In this document: piece by piece, positions 1-13,100 of the stretch
How the letters are laid out: every line of letters starts with the position of its first letter
Position numbering within the stretch: position 1 is the stretch's first letter
From: Cyclaneusma minus
Lineage: Eukaryota; Ascomycota; Leotiomycetes; Marthamycetales; Marthamycetaceae
NCBI GenBank assembly: GCA_037179335.1
Contig: JAKZHN010000053.1
Coordinates: forward strand, 1-64,000
Length of the DNA: 64,000 bases
Reading direction: 5' to 3'
Translations under genes and position numbers: made by a program
Notes under the pieces: generated by a model
The model's input: only the letters and a program-made list of their open reading frames with translations
Database searches by the model: none
Told to the model about the DNA's origin: nothing

Positions 1-87
<87 letters not shown>
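1..87. repeat. (ATT)n microsatellite
   Basis: About 29 uninterrupted ATT units open the window, so the tract may continue beyond it. It is not a telomere repeat (no TTAGGG). Confidence 0.97.
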
Positions 88-1186
88 TAATTGCTAATTA
101 ATATATATATATTGCAAAAAAGATTATTTACATATCTTTTAAATTAATTTGTAAAAATATAAAGCTTTTTTTGCAAAAATATTTAAATTATATAAAACCT
201 TATTAATTATTTGCAATTAAAAATTAATTTCTAAGCTATTTTATTAGCCTAGCTATTTTTTAAGCTATTTAAAATATCTAAAGCATTTAGCCAATATTTG
301 GCTAAAATTTGCCAGGGCTTGGCGAGGCTATTAAATATATTGGGAATTTTGTCCCTTGTTTAAAATTGTATTTTATTATATTATTTAATTTAATATCCGC
401 TCAAAATAATCCTTTTAATTTATATTATAAAATAAAACCTGCTATTATATTAATTATTCGGGCTGATTTAAAAACTCTTTTAATTAATCCAAATATAAAA
501 AAGGCTTTAATTTACAAATAGCGCCGGGCCAAAATAAAAGCTAATAATAGAAAAAATATTAGGCAATTATTTAATCCATTTTTAAATAGCAAAGCTATTA
601 ATAACGAATTTAATAAAGCTTTGAAATAACTTCCAAATAATTATCTTCAAAATATTCCCGAATATTAGCCATAGTATAAATTTATATTTCAAAACTTAAA
701 AAACCGCCTATAATATTATTAAAAACTTAAAAAGCAAAATATTAAATTATTGCAAAATAAAATTTTTATTTAATTATATAAAATATTATAGGACCTATAT
801 AATATTAATAATTATAATTAGGATTAAATTGCAATAATTATTAAAACCAATTCCAATATATTGAATAATAAAAATAATAAAAATAATAATTTTTAAAATA
901 CACAATTTAATATTGCAAATTTTTTAAAAATATAACACTATATAAAAAACTACCTTTATATGAATAAAAGCTTAAAATATAAAATATTTTATATACGAAA
1001 TAAATAATACTATTGTTATTTATTTATATAAAAATCTTATACTAACATAGGGAATTAATAAATCTATAATCCAAGTTTTAAAATCCACTCCACTAAACCA
1101 GATTAGCTATTTCAATTGTTTTCAATTATTTATTTCAATTCCAAATTATTTAACATAATTTGAAGCTATTCTGACTGCAATTCAGC

Positions 1187-1350
1187 CTTTGCGCAGCTCC
1201 AGCTCAAGCTTCTCAAGCTCAAGCCCCAGCCTCCAGCTCCAGCTCCAGCTTCAGCTTTAGCGCATGTGTATTAAGGTCCGGGGAAGGCAGCCTAGCATAC
1301 GCCATATCGAGGGCGAGGGCGAGGGCGAGTATTAGCAAAAAGGAAAAGTG
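1187..1350. repeat. Degenerate hexanucleotide array (AGCTCC type), left edge
   Basis: A GC-bearing island in AT-rich DNA made of AGCTCC/AGCTTC/AGCTCA hexamers (about 1195-1262). A conserved unit follows that contains GCGCATG, TATTAAGG, GGCAGCCT and ACGCCATAT, then GGGCGA repeats near 1310-1330. The same order (hexamers, GCGCAT, TATTAAGG, GGCAGCCT, GCGCTATAT) recurs at about 19965-20180, so this is one repeat family present near both ends of the block. Confidence 0.8.
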
Positions 1351-1484
1351 CCCGGCAAAGGGCAAAATTCCCAATATGCCCAATAGCTCCGCCGGCCCCG
1401 GCGGGCCTTGGCCAAATGCCGGCCAAATGCTTCAAATGCCTTGGGTAATTTGGGAAATAGCTAGGCTAATAGAATAGTTTGGAA

Positions 1485-1486
<2 letters not shown>

Positions 1487-1577
<91 letters not shown>
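1487..1577. repeat. (TAA)n microsatellite
   Basis: About 30 tandem TAA units, uninterrupted until GTAATAGC at about 1578. It lies about 80 bp upstream of the 5' LTR of the degraded retroelement. Confidence 0.95.
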
Positions 1578-1578
<1 letters not shown>

Positions 1579-1657
1579 GTAATAGCTAATTAATTATATA
1601 CAATAAAAAAAATTATTTAAATATATAAATAATAAAATAGCAATAATAATAATTGCA

Positions 1658-1842
1658 ATTATTATAGTACTAACTTAGCCTTAGCCTCAGGCACCCACGC
1701 GTGATCTTATATGCCCTTAGCGCCGTAGAGCCTGGCGGCAGCCCTTATGGCTGCGCGCCAACGCTGGAGAGCTTCTTTTTCCAGCTTATAATACAAGTTT
1801 ATTTTAATTCCTATTTGCGATTTTTGCCGCGCTATAATAATT
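1658..1842 (+). repeat. 5' LTR of the degraded gypsy element
   Basis: Aligns end to end with 7218-7402. The conserved core holds GGCACC, CCCTTAGCGCCGTA, GGCGGCAGCC-CTTAT-GGCTGCGCGCC (a hairpin) and CCAGCTTA. Nearly all mismatches are transitions of the RIP type. The exact outer bases are uncertain by 1-2 nt because terminal TG/CA is not intact in this copy. Confidence 0.88.
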
Positions 1843-4800
1843 TGTAAGCTTTTTTTATTGGTCGATTTAAAAATCCTGATTTTTAAATACCCTTAATTTA
1901 ACTTCACCAGCACCATTTATACAAATCTGTTTTTATTAAGTCCTATCTTATTTTTATATTTAGTTACAAATTATAAAATTCTAATTACTATTAATATTAT
2001 AAGGTTTGACGCAAATTATATAATAGCAGCTATTATTATTTTAAAAAATATACATCTTTATTTTATCCAAGCTATTAAATAAATTAATGCAATAAAATAT
2101 AGGCATTGCGGTCCTTTTTTTTTTATTAAATTAAGCCAATATTATTAAAGCCGAATTGCAATTTATTAATATTAAATTGCAAATTAAAACTAATAAGCTA
2201 AAAAAAATCAATAAGCATTTAAAAAATAAATTAAGAAAAATCTGCTATAATATACATCATTTATACCTATTTTTTTATTCCATATCTCCGCCGGAAAACC
2301 GAAAATCCCAAAAAGTTCTTTGGAAATAAAGTTTAATTATTTAAGCATTAAAAAGCATTTTTAAAATGGATTTTTAAAATTCAATATATTATGGTTATTA
2401 ATAAAAATACTTTTAGCTTAAAATATATAAAATATTAATATATTATTAGCCAGTTAAAAAAATATTGCATAACCTAATATAATATCCAATTTAATTAAAT
2501 TATTAGCAATTTTACTAATAAGGAAAAATGGCCTTAAAAAACCTTAAATATGCTTTTTAATATATTAAAAAAAATCTTTAATAAAATTAAAAAGGCCTAG
2601 CAATACCTTTATATTTTAAAGCAAAGCAATATAATTTTTATAGCCTTTTAATTTAAATATAGCTATATAGCAAATTAGGCCTAGCTTATTTTAAAGCTAA
2701 AAGTAAATAGATTTTATATTAAATTTTTTAATATTTTGGCCAATAAAATAAAGCTTTTATATAAAATATTTAATTTCGCAATTTATAATAAATAAATAAA
2801 GCACTTTTAAAATATTAGCAAGCATATAAAAAAGAATATATATTAAAAAAAGCGCCAGCTTAATACCAAGGCCGCTAAATATAATAATGTTAAAGAAATT
2901 TTAAAGAAATTTTAGCAAATTGCTGCTATAGCTATAAATTATAATTATAATTATAATAATTTTATAAATTCATGCCTTTTTTAAACCGCTATGCAATATA
3001 TTTAAAAAATAATAATAAACTTATTGTAAATAGCATAGCTTATATTTTTATTATAAATTTCCTAAATCTATTATTATAAAATATAGCAAAAAAAGCAAGC
3101 TAATATTAAAAATAATTAAAAAGGCCGTAATGGTAAATTTAAAGGCCACAATAAATAATTTTAAAAGCCGTAATAATAGCCGAGAAAAATATAAAAATAA
3201 TGGCTATAAAAAATACCAAAATCGCCTTTATATTATAAATTAAAAAAAATACCATTAAAACGGAAAACCAGTCCAAACCCCTTCTATTATTAATTATAAT
3301 AATTAAAAGCCGGAAAATAGATTTTCCAGCCTAAATTGCAATTAAAAAAATCTATAAAATTAATTATAAATTAATACAGTATTTTTATAGCTTTGATATC
3401 TAAAAAAATAATATATTATTAAGGCAATAATTTAATGAAGATTTCCAATTAATACTAATTAATTTTTTATTGTTTTTTAAGTGTATAATTTCTTTATAAG
3501 CATTTTAATTAATCATAAATATTTTAAAACCGGCTTTATTAATTAAGATTTTGCTAAAAAAACATTACCTGCTTTTATTTTAATTTCCTAAGCTAAAATA
3601 GCTAATGCTGGCTAATAGCAAATTAGCGCTGCTAATTATAGAAATCCTAATTATAAAAATCGCTATTAATAATTATATTTAATTTTTTTTAATCATTATA
3701 ATCTTAATATTAAATAAATAAAAAAAGCTCTTTATTAAAAAATTAAGTATTATATTAAAATATGGATTTTTTTATAAATATTAGCCAATACTAATGCATT
3801 TGTTTGATTTTAAAAATAGCATTTATTTTAAAAAACCCAATATTATTTTAAATTGGTTAAAAAACAGGCCAATTTTTATTGCGCTATTTTTTATATTTTT
3901 TAGGCCGGCATTTTTTATATTTTTTAAATCGGTATTTTTTATATTATATGCCTTATTAATTATAAAAAATATCCTTTTTAAAATTAACCAAATTTTTTTT
4001 AAGGCGGGATTTCTATATTATAAAAACAAATCCAAATTTAAAAAAACCAAAAATAAAAGCCCGTATAATATATAGCAGCCTTTTAAAGCTTTTTTACCTT
4101 ATTAGAAAAATAGCTAATAAAATCCGTATTATTATTAGAAGAAAAAAAACCAGTATTTTTATTATTAAATGCATTTATTTCTGCTTTTTAATTAATATTA
4201 AATAAATATTAATTTAAACTAAATATAAATAATATTAAAATAAATATTGCAATTAATTTTGTTATATTCGCCTATTAAAAAGAAGTCCAATATATAAAAA
4301 TTATGTAAAAAAACTGGAAAATATTTTGAAATTAAAAAAATTATGCATACGCAACATAAAATTCCCAAAATTGCTAGATTTTGTATAAAAAAGTATTTTT
4401 ACTGGCCAAAAATATCCAAATAAGCTATATTTTTTATTTTTACCAATATATAATAGTGTTCTGGCTTTTTTCTATTTTAAAAAAGTATTTATAGCCTTTA
4501 AAATACAAATAAATTAAGCAAAATAATTAAATATATATAAATAGCTTTAAAATATACTAAATGCCTTTTCTTTAATAAAAAAATTGCTTTTTAAATGGTT
4601 TTGGGATTATAAAATCGAATTATTATTTAAAATAAAATCACCTTATTATAAAATTCAATTCTTTTTATTTGAAAAACTATAATATATTAGAAAATAGCTT
4701 AATAAGCAGCTTTTCTATAAATTTATTTGGGAATTAAAATTAAAATATATTGCATTATTAATATTAGCCGCCAAATTAGAAAAAGAAATTAGAAATTATT

Positions 4801-4869
4801 AAAACTATAAGGGCTTAAATAATATTATTATTAAAAATTGCTATTTTCTATCTTTAATTAAGAAACTTC

Positions 4870-6970
4870 TAAATATTATATAAGGCTAAAATTTATATTA
4901 AATTTAATATTATTGCTGTATTTAATAAATTAAAGATAGCAAAAAAAAGAAAGAAAAAATATTATTCGTTTTGGCCTTTTTAAATTATTAATTATGTTTA
5001 GTTTTTATAATATTTTGGCATTTTTTTAATATTATATTAATAACATTTTATTGAATTTGCTAAACAAAATATATATAGCCTATTTAATTTTTTTGAATAA
5101 TTTTTTTGAATAATTTAAAAAAACATAAAAAATATATTTGGAAAATGATCCGCCGCTTAAGAAATACAGGCCTTTAAATTAATATTTTTAAATATAAATT
5201 CAAAATTATTTATATCAAATATCTGGGCCTTTATATTATATTAAATAATATAAAAATAAATTTAAATAAGATTTTTGCTATTTTGATTTAGAAATCATTT
5301 ATCTATATTTAAAATCTTTAAACATTTACAGAATTTGCTATTTTTTAAAAAAATAGCTAATCTATTAAATAATTTAATTAAAAAAAATAAAAAAAATGGA
5401 AAAATACCTAGCAAAATGCTTTTAAATGGGCTTTTAAAAAACCGATTTTAATATATTAGAAATAAAAGGCTGCAATATAAATTAAAAATATTATTGCCAA
5501 AGTTAAATTTTTTATTTAAAGCTTTATATAATTTAATTATAAAAGAAATTTACCTAGCCTTAATGCTAATTTTAAATTTAAAAAAGAATTTGAAAAAACT
5601 TATTAAATAAATTATTAAATAAGCCTATAAAAAATAAAATATTGCAATATTAGTATTGGTAGCCTTAGAAAATAAAACTTTTAAAGCCTGGTTAAAACAA
5701 TTACGTTTAATTTTTAGAAAACAAATGTCCGATTTTTTTCTTTTTAAAAAGAAATTATATTAAAAAGCTTAAAAAAAACCAAATATAAATATTCCCTAAT
5801 ATACCTAATTTGGAAATTTAAATTATTTATAAGCATTATTTAATAGCCTTAGCTAAATATTTTAAAAAAAATCCTAGCTAATATTAGCCAACATTATTGG
5901 TGGTTAAAAATATTAAAAGATATAGCCAAATATATTAAAAAATATAAAATTTATGATAAAATTAAGGCATTTAAATTATTATTTTTAAAATATTTGCAAT
6001 TTTTACAAATATTATTTAGGGCCTAATTAAATATAAAAAATATGGCTAAATATATTAATATATAATGGTAATGGTTTGCAGACTGATTAAAATAAAATAT
6101 TTTATTTTTATAACAGACTTAAAAATTAAAAACCGAGCAAAAGCATTTTTTAGCGAATTTTCAATATTTATAATATTATTAAAGCTTTATATTAGTTGTA
6201 TAAAATTATTAGATAAATTGGGTATTTCTGGCAAAATTTGCCTTAAATAACCAAATTATAAAAATTATAAAAATTATATTATTTTTTGCAAATTGTAAAT
6301 ATTACCCTTGAATAAAAATAAAATCCTTTTAGCCCTATTTTCCAAATATATTAGCCATTTAAAAATAGGGTTTTCATAAAACAAATATAATAATAAATTA
6401 TATAGAAAAGAATTATACCTAGTTAAAAGCCTTGGCTTAGCATTTTATTAATAAATAAATAAAAATACAAATTGATATTATTTAAAAACTCCAATATTTA
6501 AAAAAGGCTAATTGGTATATATTAATATGAAAAATATGAAAAGAATTATTTTATATAAAAAAAAATAGGCCAGGCCCTAGCTAATAAATAAAGTTTATTA
6601 AAACAATAGCCTAAAGCTTTTAAAAAGCATTTTTTTCTTCAATATTATATATATATATATTTAAGCTAAAACCAAAATTGAAAGGCCTATTTAGCGAAAA
6701 TAAAACTAATAAGGCAAAAGGTAAAACTATTAAAGGCCGGATATTTTAAAAACAAAATGGAAAAATGGAAATTTAATAGCGTTTTAAATATTAATAACCA
6801 AAATTTAAAACCAAATTAGGAATTTATATACCAAATTAAATGGAAAAATTATCGGCCAAATTGGCAGCCAAAAGCGGATTTATATAAATATAAAAAATAT
6901 TTGTAAAATTGGTACCAATAGTATTTAAATAAGCCCGGTCTATTGGGGTTCCTAATTAAATAGGCATTAT
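4870..6970 (+). pseudogene. Pol remnant: reverse transcriptase, integrase, chromodomain
   Basis: Broken translations still align to gypsy Pol by motif order. Around 4915-4960 the reading FNKLKIAK resembles the RT start of the palm. At 5139-5232 WKMIRRLRNTGL, a stop, then INIFKYKF and IKYLGL match the RT stretch usually seen as RLRNAGLQ..KCEF..KYLG. Near 5890-5937 QHYWWLKILKDIAKYI matches the integrase zinc-finger region (YWWP.M..DV..YV). At 6068-6130 VMVCRLIKIKYFIF matches the integrase core (VVVDRLTKM.HFIP). At 6836-6950 IKWKNYRPNWQPKADL and NKPGLLGF match a chromodomain (VKWKGY...TWEP..L...YPNKPG). Frames differ between blocks and contain stops, so no functional protein is encoded. Confidence 0.85.
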
Positions 6971-7217
6971 AATATAGTAAAACTATAATATAGCTAACCG
7001 CTATAATATAGTCTATTAGTATAGTATACGCTTTTCTTTTTTAAAAAAAAGGCCACGGAAAAAACTTCTGGTATTTGGAGCTATAATAAAGAAAAAAAGG
7101 GTTATGTAATTTCTGTAGGTAAAAATAAAAATATTTTATAATTAAAAAACTATAAATATTTAGAAATAAAGAATAATTTTAGCGCTATTTAAAATAAATA
7201 GCGGTTTAAATTGGGAA

Positions 7218-7402
7218 TGTTATTATAATACTAATTTAGTTTTAGCCTTAGGCACCTATATATAACCTTATATACCCTTAGCGCCGTAAAGCTTGGCGGC
7301 AGCCTTTATGGCTGCGCGCCAGCGCTGGAAAGCTTTCTTTTCCAGCTTACAACACAAGTTTATTTTGATCCCCACCTGCGACCCTCGCCGCGCCGTGATA
7401 GC
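7218..7402 (+). repeat. 3' LTR of the degraded gypsy element
   Basis: Direct repeat of 1658-1842. It starts TGTTATTATA and ends GTGATAGC(A), so TG...CA termini are plausible here. The 3' part (GATCCCCACCTGCGACCCTCGCCGCG) is the less mutated of the two copies; the 5' LTR has T or A at the matching sites. Confidence 0.88.
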
Positions 7403-10115
7403 AATAATAATAATAATAAAATTAAAATAATATAAATAATATAAATATTTATTATAATATTATAATTATTATATTTTATTAAATTATTTTGTATTATTTT
7501 ATTTAATAATTCTAATAAAAGTAATTAATTTTTATAATTTTAAATTACGGCGGCAAAGCCCTAAAATATTTAAACCCCCCGAACTCCTCTAATAAGCCCG
7601 TTGGGGACTTTTTCTTTTTGCTAATCAAGGGCAAAAGCAATAATAAGGGCAATGGACTGGTATAATTAATAATTAGTATAATATAAATAAATAGCGCAAT
7701 AGAAAAAGGCTTTCTGATATATATATAAGGCTGAAATTGGTAATTAAAAATTGAAAAAACTGCTAAGATTTGTGCCGAAAGGCTCAAACCCTTTATTAAA
7801 ATTAAAGTATAATAATAATAATAATAATAGCAAAAATAATTGCAATATTTGATTTTGCTATAAAAATACTACAAATCCAAATAAATTTCAGCGCTTGCCT
7901 AATTAAGCTTAGTAAAATAAATTTTAAAATTTTGATTATAAATGTTATAAATTTTTTAATATATTAAATTCAAATTTCTATATTTATTTTAAAAATTTAT
8001 TTATTTACTCTATTTTAAATTTAAAGCAAGTTTTTTTTTGGCAATTCAAGCCCAATTAATATGCAATAAAATTTAAGTGCCGAAATTTAGCCGGCTTAAA
8101 TATTTTTATTATAAAATTAATCATTACAGTTATTAAATTATTATTGTTATTATTATTATTATTGCTTTAGCCTTTTAGCTTTTTAATTTTTGGGGTTTTT
8201 TGCTTTTTAATTTTAATTGCAATTGCAGTTTTATTTTTAATTTTATACGCAATTATAATATATACTAAAAAGCGTTTTTTTATTGCGCTATTTATTTATA
8301 TTATATTAATTGTATTATATTAAGCCTTTGCTTTTTTTTAATTATAGCATATATTAAATTGCTTTTTCCAAATTTTAATATATATATATTAAAATTGGAT
8401 TTTAAAGCCAAATATTAAAAGCTAAATATTAAAAATTAAAGCTAAAGGTAAATATATAAATAATCTAAAATTAAGTTAAAACAATTTAAAAATCCAATTT
8501 AAATGGCTTTAAATAATACAAAGCTATTTTTATTTATTTCAACAATAAAACTATTGCAAAAATAGCCTTTTGCCTAAAATATAAAATAAAGTAACTATAG
8601 AAGATTTTAAAATAAATATAGAAATTTGGGTTTTAATATATTAATATTAATAGCAGCATATATTATATTATGCATAATTGCTATAAAACAATTTTTAATA
8701 TATAATTTTATAAAAAACGATTATTAAATATATTTAATTTACAAATATTTATAATAAATTTTCAATTGCAAATAAATTGAAAGAATAAATAAAAATAATT
8801 CTTATTATATAAATAACCGCTTTTAATATATATATAATTATTTACATATATTAAAATAAATTCTATTTTTAAAAGCAATATTTTTTAATTTTTTTTTAAT
8901 TTATCATTTTTATTTTTGAAAATCCGCTAAGATTATTTAAAAAGTTTTTAAATTATTTTTAATAATAACAGCAATTTGAAAAATAAAAAAATTAATTATC
9001 CTTATTATCCTTATTATTAATATATATTTTAAATACTATTAGCAAATATATAATTTAAGCAATAATTATTAAAATATAAAAAATGCCCCTTTAAATAATT
9101 TTTAATAAGTTTTCAATTTTTTTAGGCTATTATTACCGCTTATTGCTTTTATTTTTACTAAATTTAATAATACCTATGTTATAGATTTTTTTTTAAAAAA
9201 AGAATAATTAATATATTAATATTGGCATTTAATATTTTTATTAGTAAAAATTGTTTTTATAATATATGCTAAATTAATTAAAAGCCAATTAATAGCTAAA
9301 TAATTATTGATTTTAATAATTTATCTTTTCTAATGTTTGCTATTTGCTTTTTATTATTTGGCCGGTATTATATATATATATTATTTTTGCCTATAATAGC
9401 TTTTATATTTGAGAAATAATTATAATTAAGCCAATTTTAATTTAGCGAAATTTTATTTGCAATATTGGCATTATAAATTAATATTGCCGGTTTTTGTTTA
9501 TATAAATCAAATTGATATAAAATATTCAATATATAAAAAACAATATATATATAATTTATTTTATTATTAAATATTTGGAATTTAATTAAAATTATAATTT
9601 TAAATTAAAAATCCCAAAGCAATTTACTAATTTAAAATTAATTTAATATAATATTAGAAAAAAAATCAAAAATCAAAACTTTAAATTTTCAATTTTTAAA
9701 ATTTATTTGCTTTATTTAAAAAAGATTAGCTTTATTTATTATATATATAGTCTAGCCCTTGGGCAAATTATCCTATTTTTTCAAAAAAAAAGAAATAAAA
9801 TAGCTTTTAAAAAATGAAAAATTAAAAACAAAACCCCAAATTAGGGATTTTTTTAAAATTTGAAAAAATAATTGAATAAAAACAACTAGGCTTTTTTTTA
9901 AAGAATGGATTTTTTTAATAGATTTTTAAATTAATAATATAATAATTAGCAATAGCAAGATTCAAAAGCATAATATTATTAAAGTTTTATTTATATAAGC
10001 CTTTAATTTATTTATAATTAAGAATTTTTATTATTATCAATAAAAAAACCAAAATGATTTTGGCTTAAAGAAATTCTGATTTTTTTTTAAAAAAGCCTGG
10101 CTTTCTAAAAAAAAT

Positions 10116-10146
<31 letters not shown>

Positions 10147-13100
10147 CGCTTTAAAATTATAATATTAAATAGCAATATAATTAAAACAAATATTATTATT
10201 TTTTGCCAATTATTATTTTAAAAACAACATATTTATTTTAAGCTGCTAATTTCTTTTTATAAAGCTTATTATTTGCATTAATATTAATATTAAATATTAA
10301 TAATTTATTAAAATATTAAAAAAAGCTATAATACTATTATATTAATATGAAACATTAATTGTAACAAAGGCTATAATATTAATATACCAATTAAAGAAGC
10401 TTTAAATAGCACTCTTTTTTGTAAAAGCAAATATAAAATAAGCTAAAATAAATTTTAAAATTATAGCAATTATAATGGCCTTAATAATAAAATAATTTAA
10501 TAATTTAATATTATATAAAATTATATAAATAAAAATAAGAATTCGCAAAATACCTTTTTTAATTTCCAAATTATTTTCTATTTATAAATTTTAATTTTAA
10601 TATATAAATAAATTAAATAAATTAAATAATAATATATTTTAATTTATATTATATAAAATTAATATATAAAATTAAAAATCTATATAATTTAAATAACTAA
10701 TTCCTGCTAATAGCAAAATAAAATAAGCGAAAAAAGAATTCTATAAAATACTAATAAAATTAAAATTAAAATTATACATATTAGTATTAATATCAATTTA
10801 AAAATATTAATTTAAATAGGCTTTTTTATTATAATTATAATAATGTGTATTATTATTAATTTTTATACTTTTTATTTTTCGCTATTTATATATTACCAAT
10901 TTTTATTTTTATTTATTTTTATTTTTTAAAGCATTTGAAATTATATATATAATAATAATATTATATTATAAAAAGAGTTTAATTTTTAATATTGTAATAT
11001 GATTAATTTTCAGCTATTATAATATAAAATAAAAGCATATTTTAAAACATAATAATATTAATTTATAAAAAAGAAAAAGAAAAAGAAAAAGCTTCAAAAC
11101 TATATATAAATATTAAAGGCCAAGCCCGGAGCATAATAATAATAAAGCTTTAAAAATAAAAAATTAATTAAAATGAATTAATTATATACTTAAAAAGCAA
11201 TATAATATTATAATATTATTTCCTTTTAAATAGCTATTTGTTTTTAAATAGCTTTAAAATAATTATGAATTTTAAAAATACTATAAAAACTTTAAAAAAA
11301 TAATGCTTCTATAATTTAAGATTATTAAATAAATTAATTTTTATATAAAATTTGAAACTAATATTTAAATTGCAAACTTTTTAAATTTATTACGGCCTTT
11401 ATAAACCAGCTTTTTAATTGGAATTATTTAAATAATTATAGAAATTTAAAATTTAAAAGGCTTATCAAATTAAAATATTATGTTTTTATTTATTTATATA
11501 TGGCTTAATAAATATTCAAAATCCCGGCTTTTAAAATAGATTTATATATTAATTCAATAAAAGTATTTTTTAGGCAATTCTTTTTGAAAAACTGCTTCAA
11601 ATTTTTAATTTTTAATTTTATTAAATAAATTAATCCGGCCTTTTTATTTTCATTATAAATATTTAAAAGTTTATTAAATTTCCAATGCTTTTTTTAAACC
11701 ATATATAGCTATAAATATTGCGATTTTATAAATAAATATTTTTTAATGAAATAATTTATGTTAATAAACTTAGCCGTTTTTATAATTTTTTTAAATTTGG
11801 TAAAAGCCAATTTTTTTTAATAAAAATAATGTTTTTATATTTTTAATATTAATATAAATCAATTGGCTTTTTATATAGCACCAAGCTTTAAAATAGCAAA
11901 TATTAACATATTTATTATATTTATTAAATAATTGCTATATTACAATTTTAAGCTAATTTAAAATTCTAATCAAATAATTCGCAATAATATTAATTTTATA
12001 AAGTTAAATTTTTTAAGCCAGAAACATTATAAAAAAATTGAAATTTAAAATTTTTGTATTTATATAAAAATAAAATCCGTAATTTGCAAAAACTAATATT
12101 ATATTTATAATTTTAAATATTTAATTATTAAAAATAAATGTCATTAGCAAGAATTAATCTATCTAATTATGTTTTTTTATAAAAAAAACTTGACAATATT
12201 GCTTTAGATCAGCATTAAAGCATTTAATTTAATTATTAATCTTTTCTTTAAAAAAAGCTTAAAAGCTATATTTAAGTATGTTAATAAATATTTTTAGAAT
12301 TTTAAAATAAATTATATATTTTTATTAAAAACAATATTATTAGGAATTTTATAAAAGCAACAAATCTTAAAAATAAGTATATTAGCTAATTTATTAGCTA
12401 AAAGGCCAGTAATAGAAATAAAATATTATAATTAAAATATGCTAAAATATTTTTTAATAATATTTGCATTTAGAAAATAATATAATATAATTAATAAAAA
12501 TATTAAATTAAGCTTTATATAAAATAAATAGAATTTTAAAAAACCAAATAATAAAAAGCATAAAGCTTTTATTTAATTATATAGCCAATAAATATTAATA
12601 TAATTAGCAATATCTTTTAATATTATTTATTATTAATAATGTCAAATAATTATAAATAATTAGCTAATATTACAAAATGCATATAATAAATTATTTAAAT
12701 TTAAAGGCCAAATATATTCGATAAAATAAAGAATTAATTTTTTTAATAAAAAAAACTATTATTTTTAATTATAAAATCCATTATTCCCCCCTTTTTTTAC
12801 AATTCCTTACGCTATTTATAAACTATTTTATTTTTTAGAACTTTTAAAGCAAATTTTGCAATTTATAATAAGCAATAAGCATTTTACATAATTTTATCAA
12901 TTAATTGCTTAAAATTAAAAATTATTATAAAAAATAATAATAGTAAACTAAAATTGGAATTTAAAAGCAAATTTTTTAAAATTTTAAAATTAAAGCAATA
13001 TTTCGAAAATAATATTTATTAGCAATATTGCTGTCACACGGGGTCGAGAAGGGCGCCCTATGGGCATATTATAAGGTATATACGCTAAAGGTGCGTAAAA

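Larger units (their letters stand above)
1658..7402 (+). mobile_element. RIP-degraded Ty3/gypsy LTR retrotransposon (chromovirus type)
   Basis: Two direct repeats of about 185 bp (1658-1842 and 7218-7402) flank about 5.4 kb, a normal length for a Ty3/gypsy element. Plus-strand remnants between them follow gypsy order: reverse transcriptase palm (about 4900-5290), integrase zinc-finger and core (about 5860-6250), then a C-terminal chromodomain (about 6815-6955) just before the 3' repeat. All frames are broken by stops and frameshifts, and the substitutions between the two repeats are almost all C/T and G/A, so the element is dead. The gag region (about 1.9-3.5 kb) cannot be read. No clear primer-binding site, polypurine tract or target duplication could be recognised; both flanks carry AATAATAAT runs that would hide a duplication. 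Confidence 0.87.

Noticed and set aside
3794..4075. 93-codon plus frame inside the retroelement
   Set aside because: Translation is an F/I/K/N string from AT-rich DNA and does not match the Pol frames around it.
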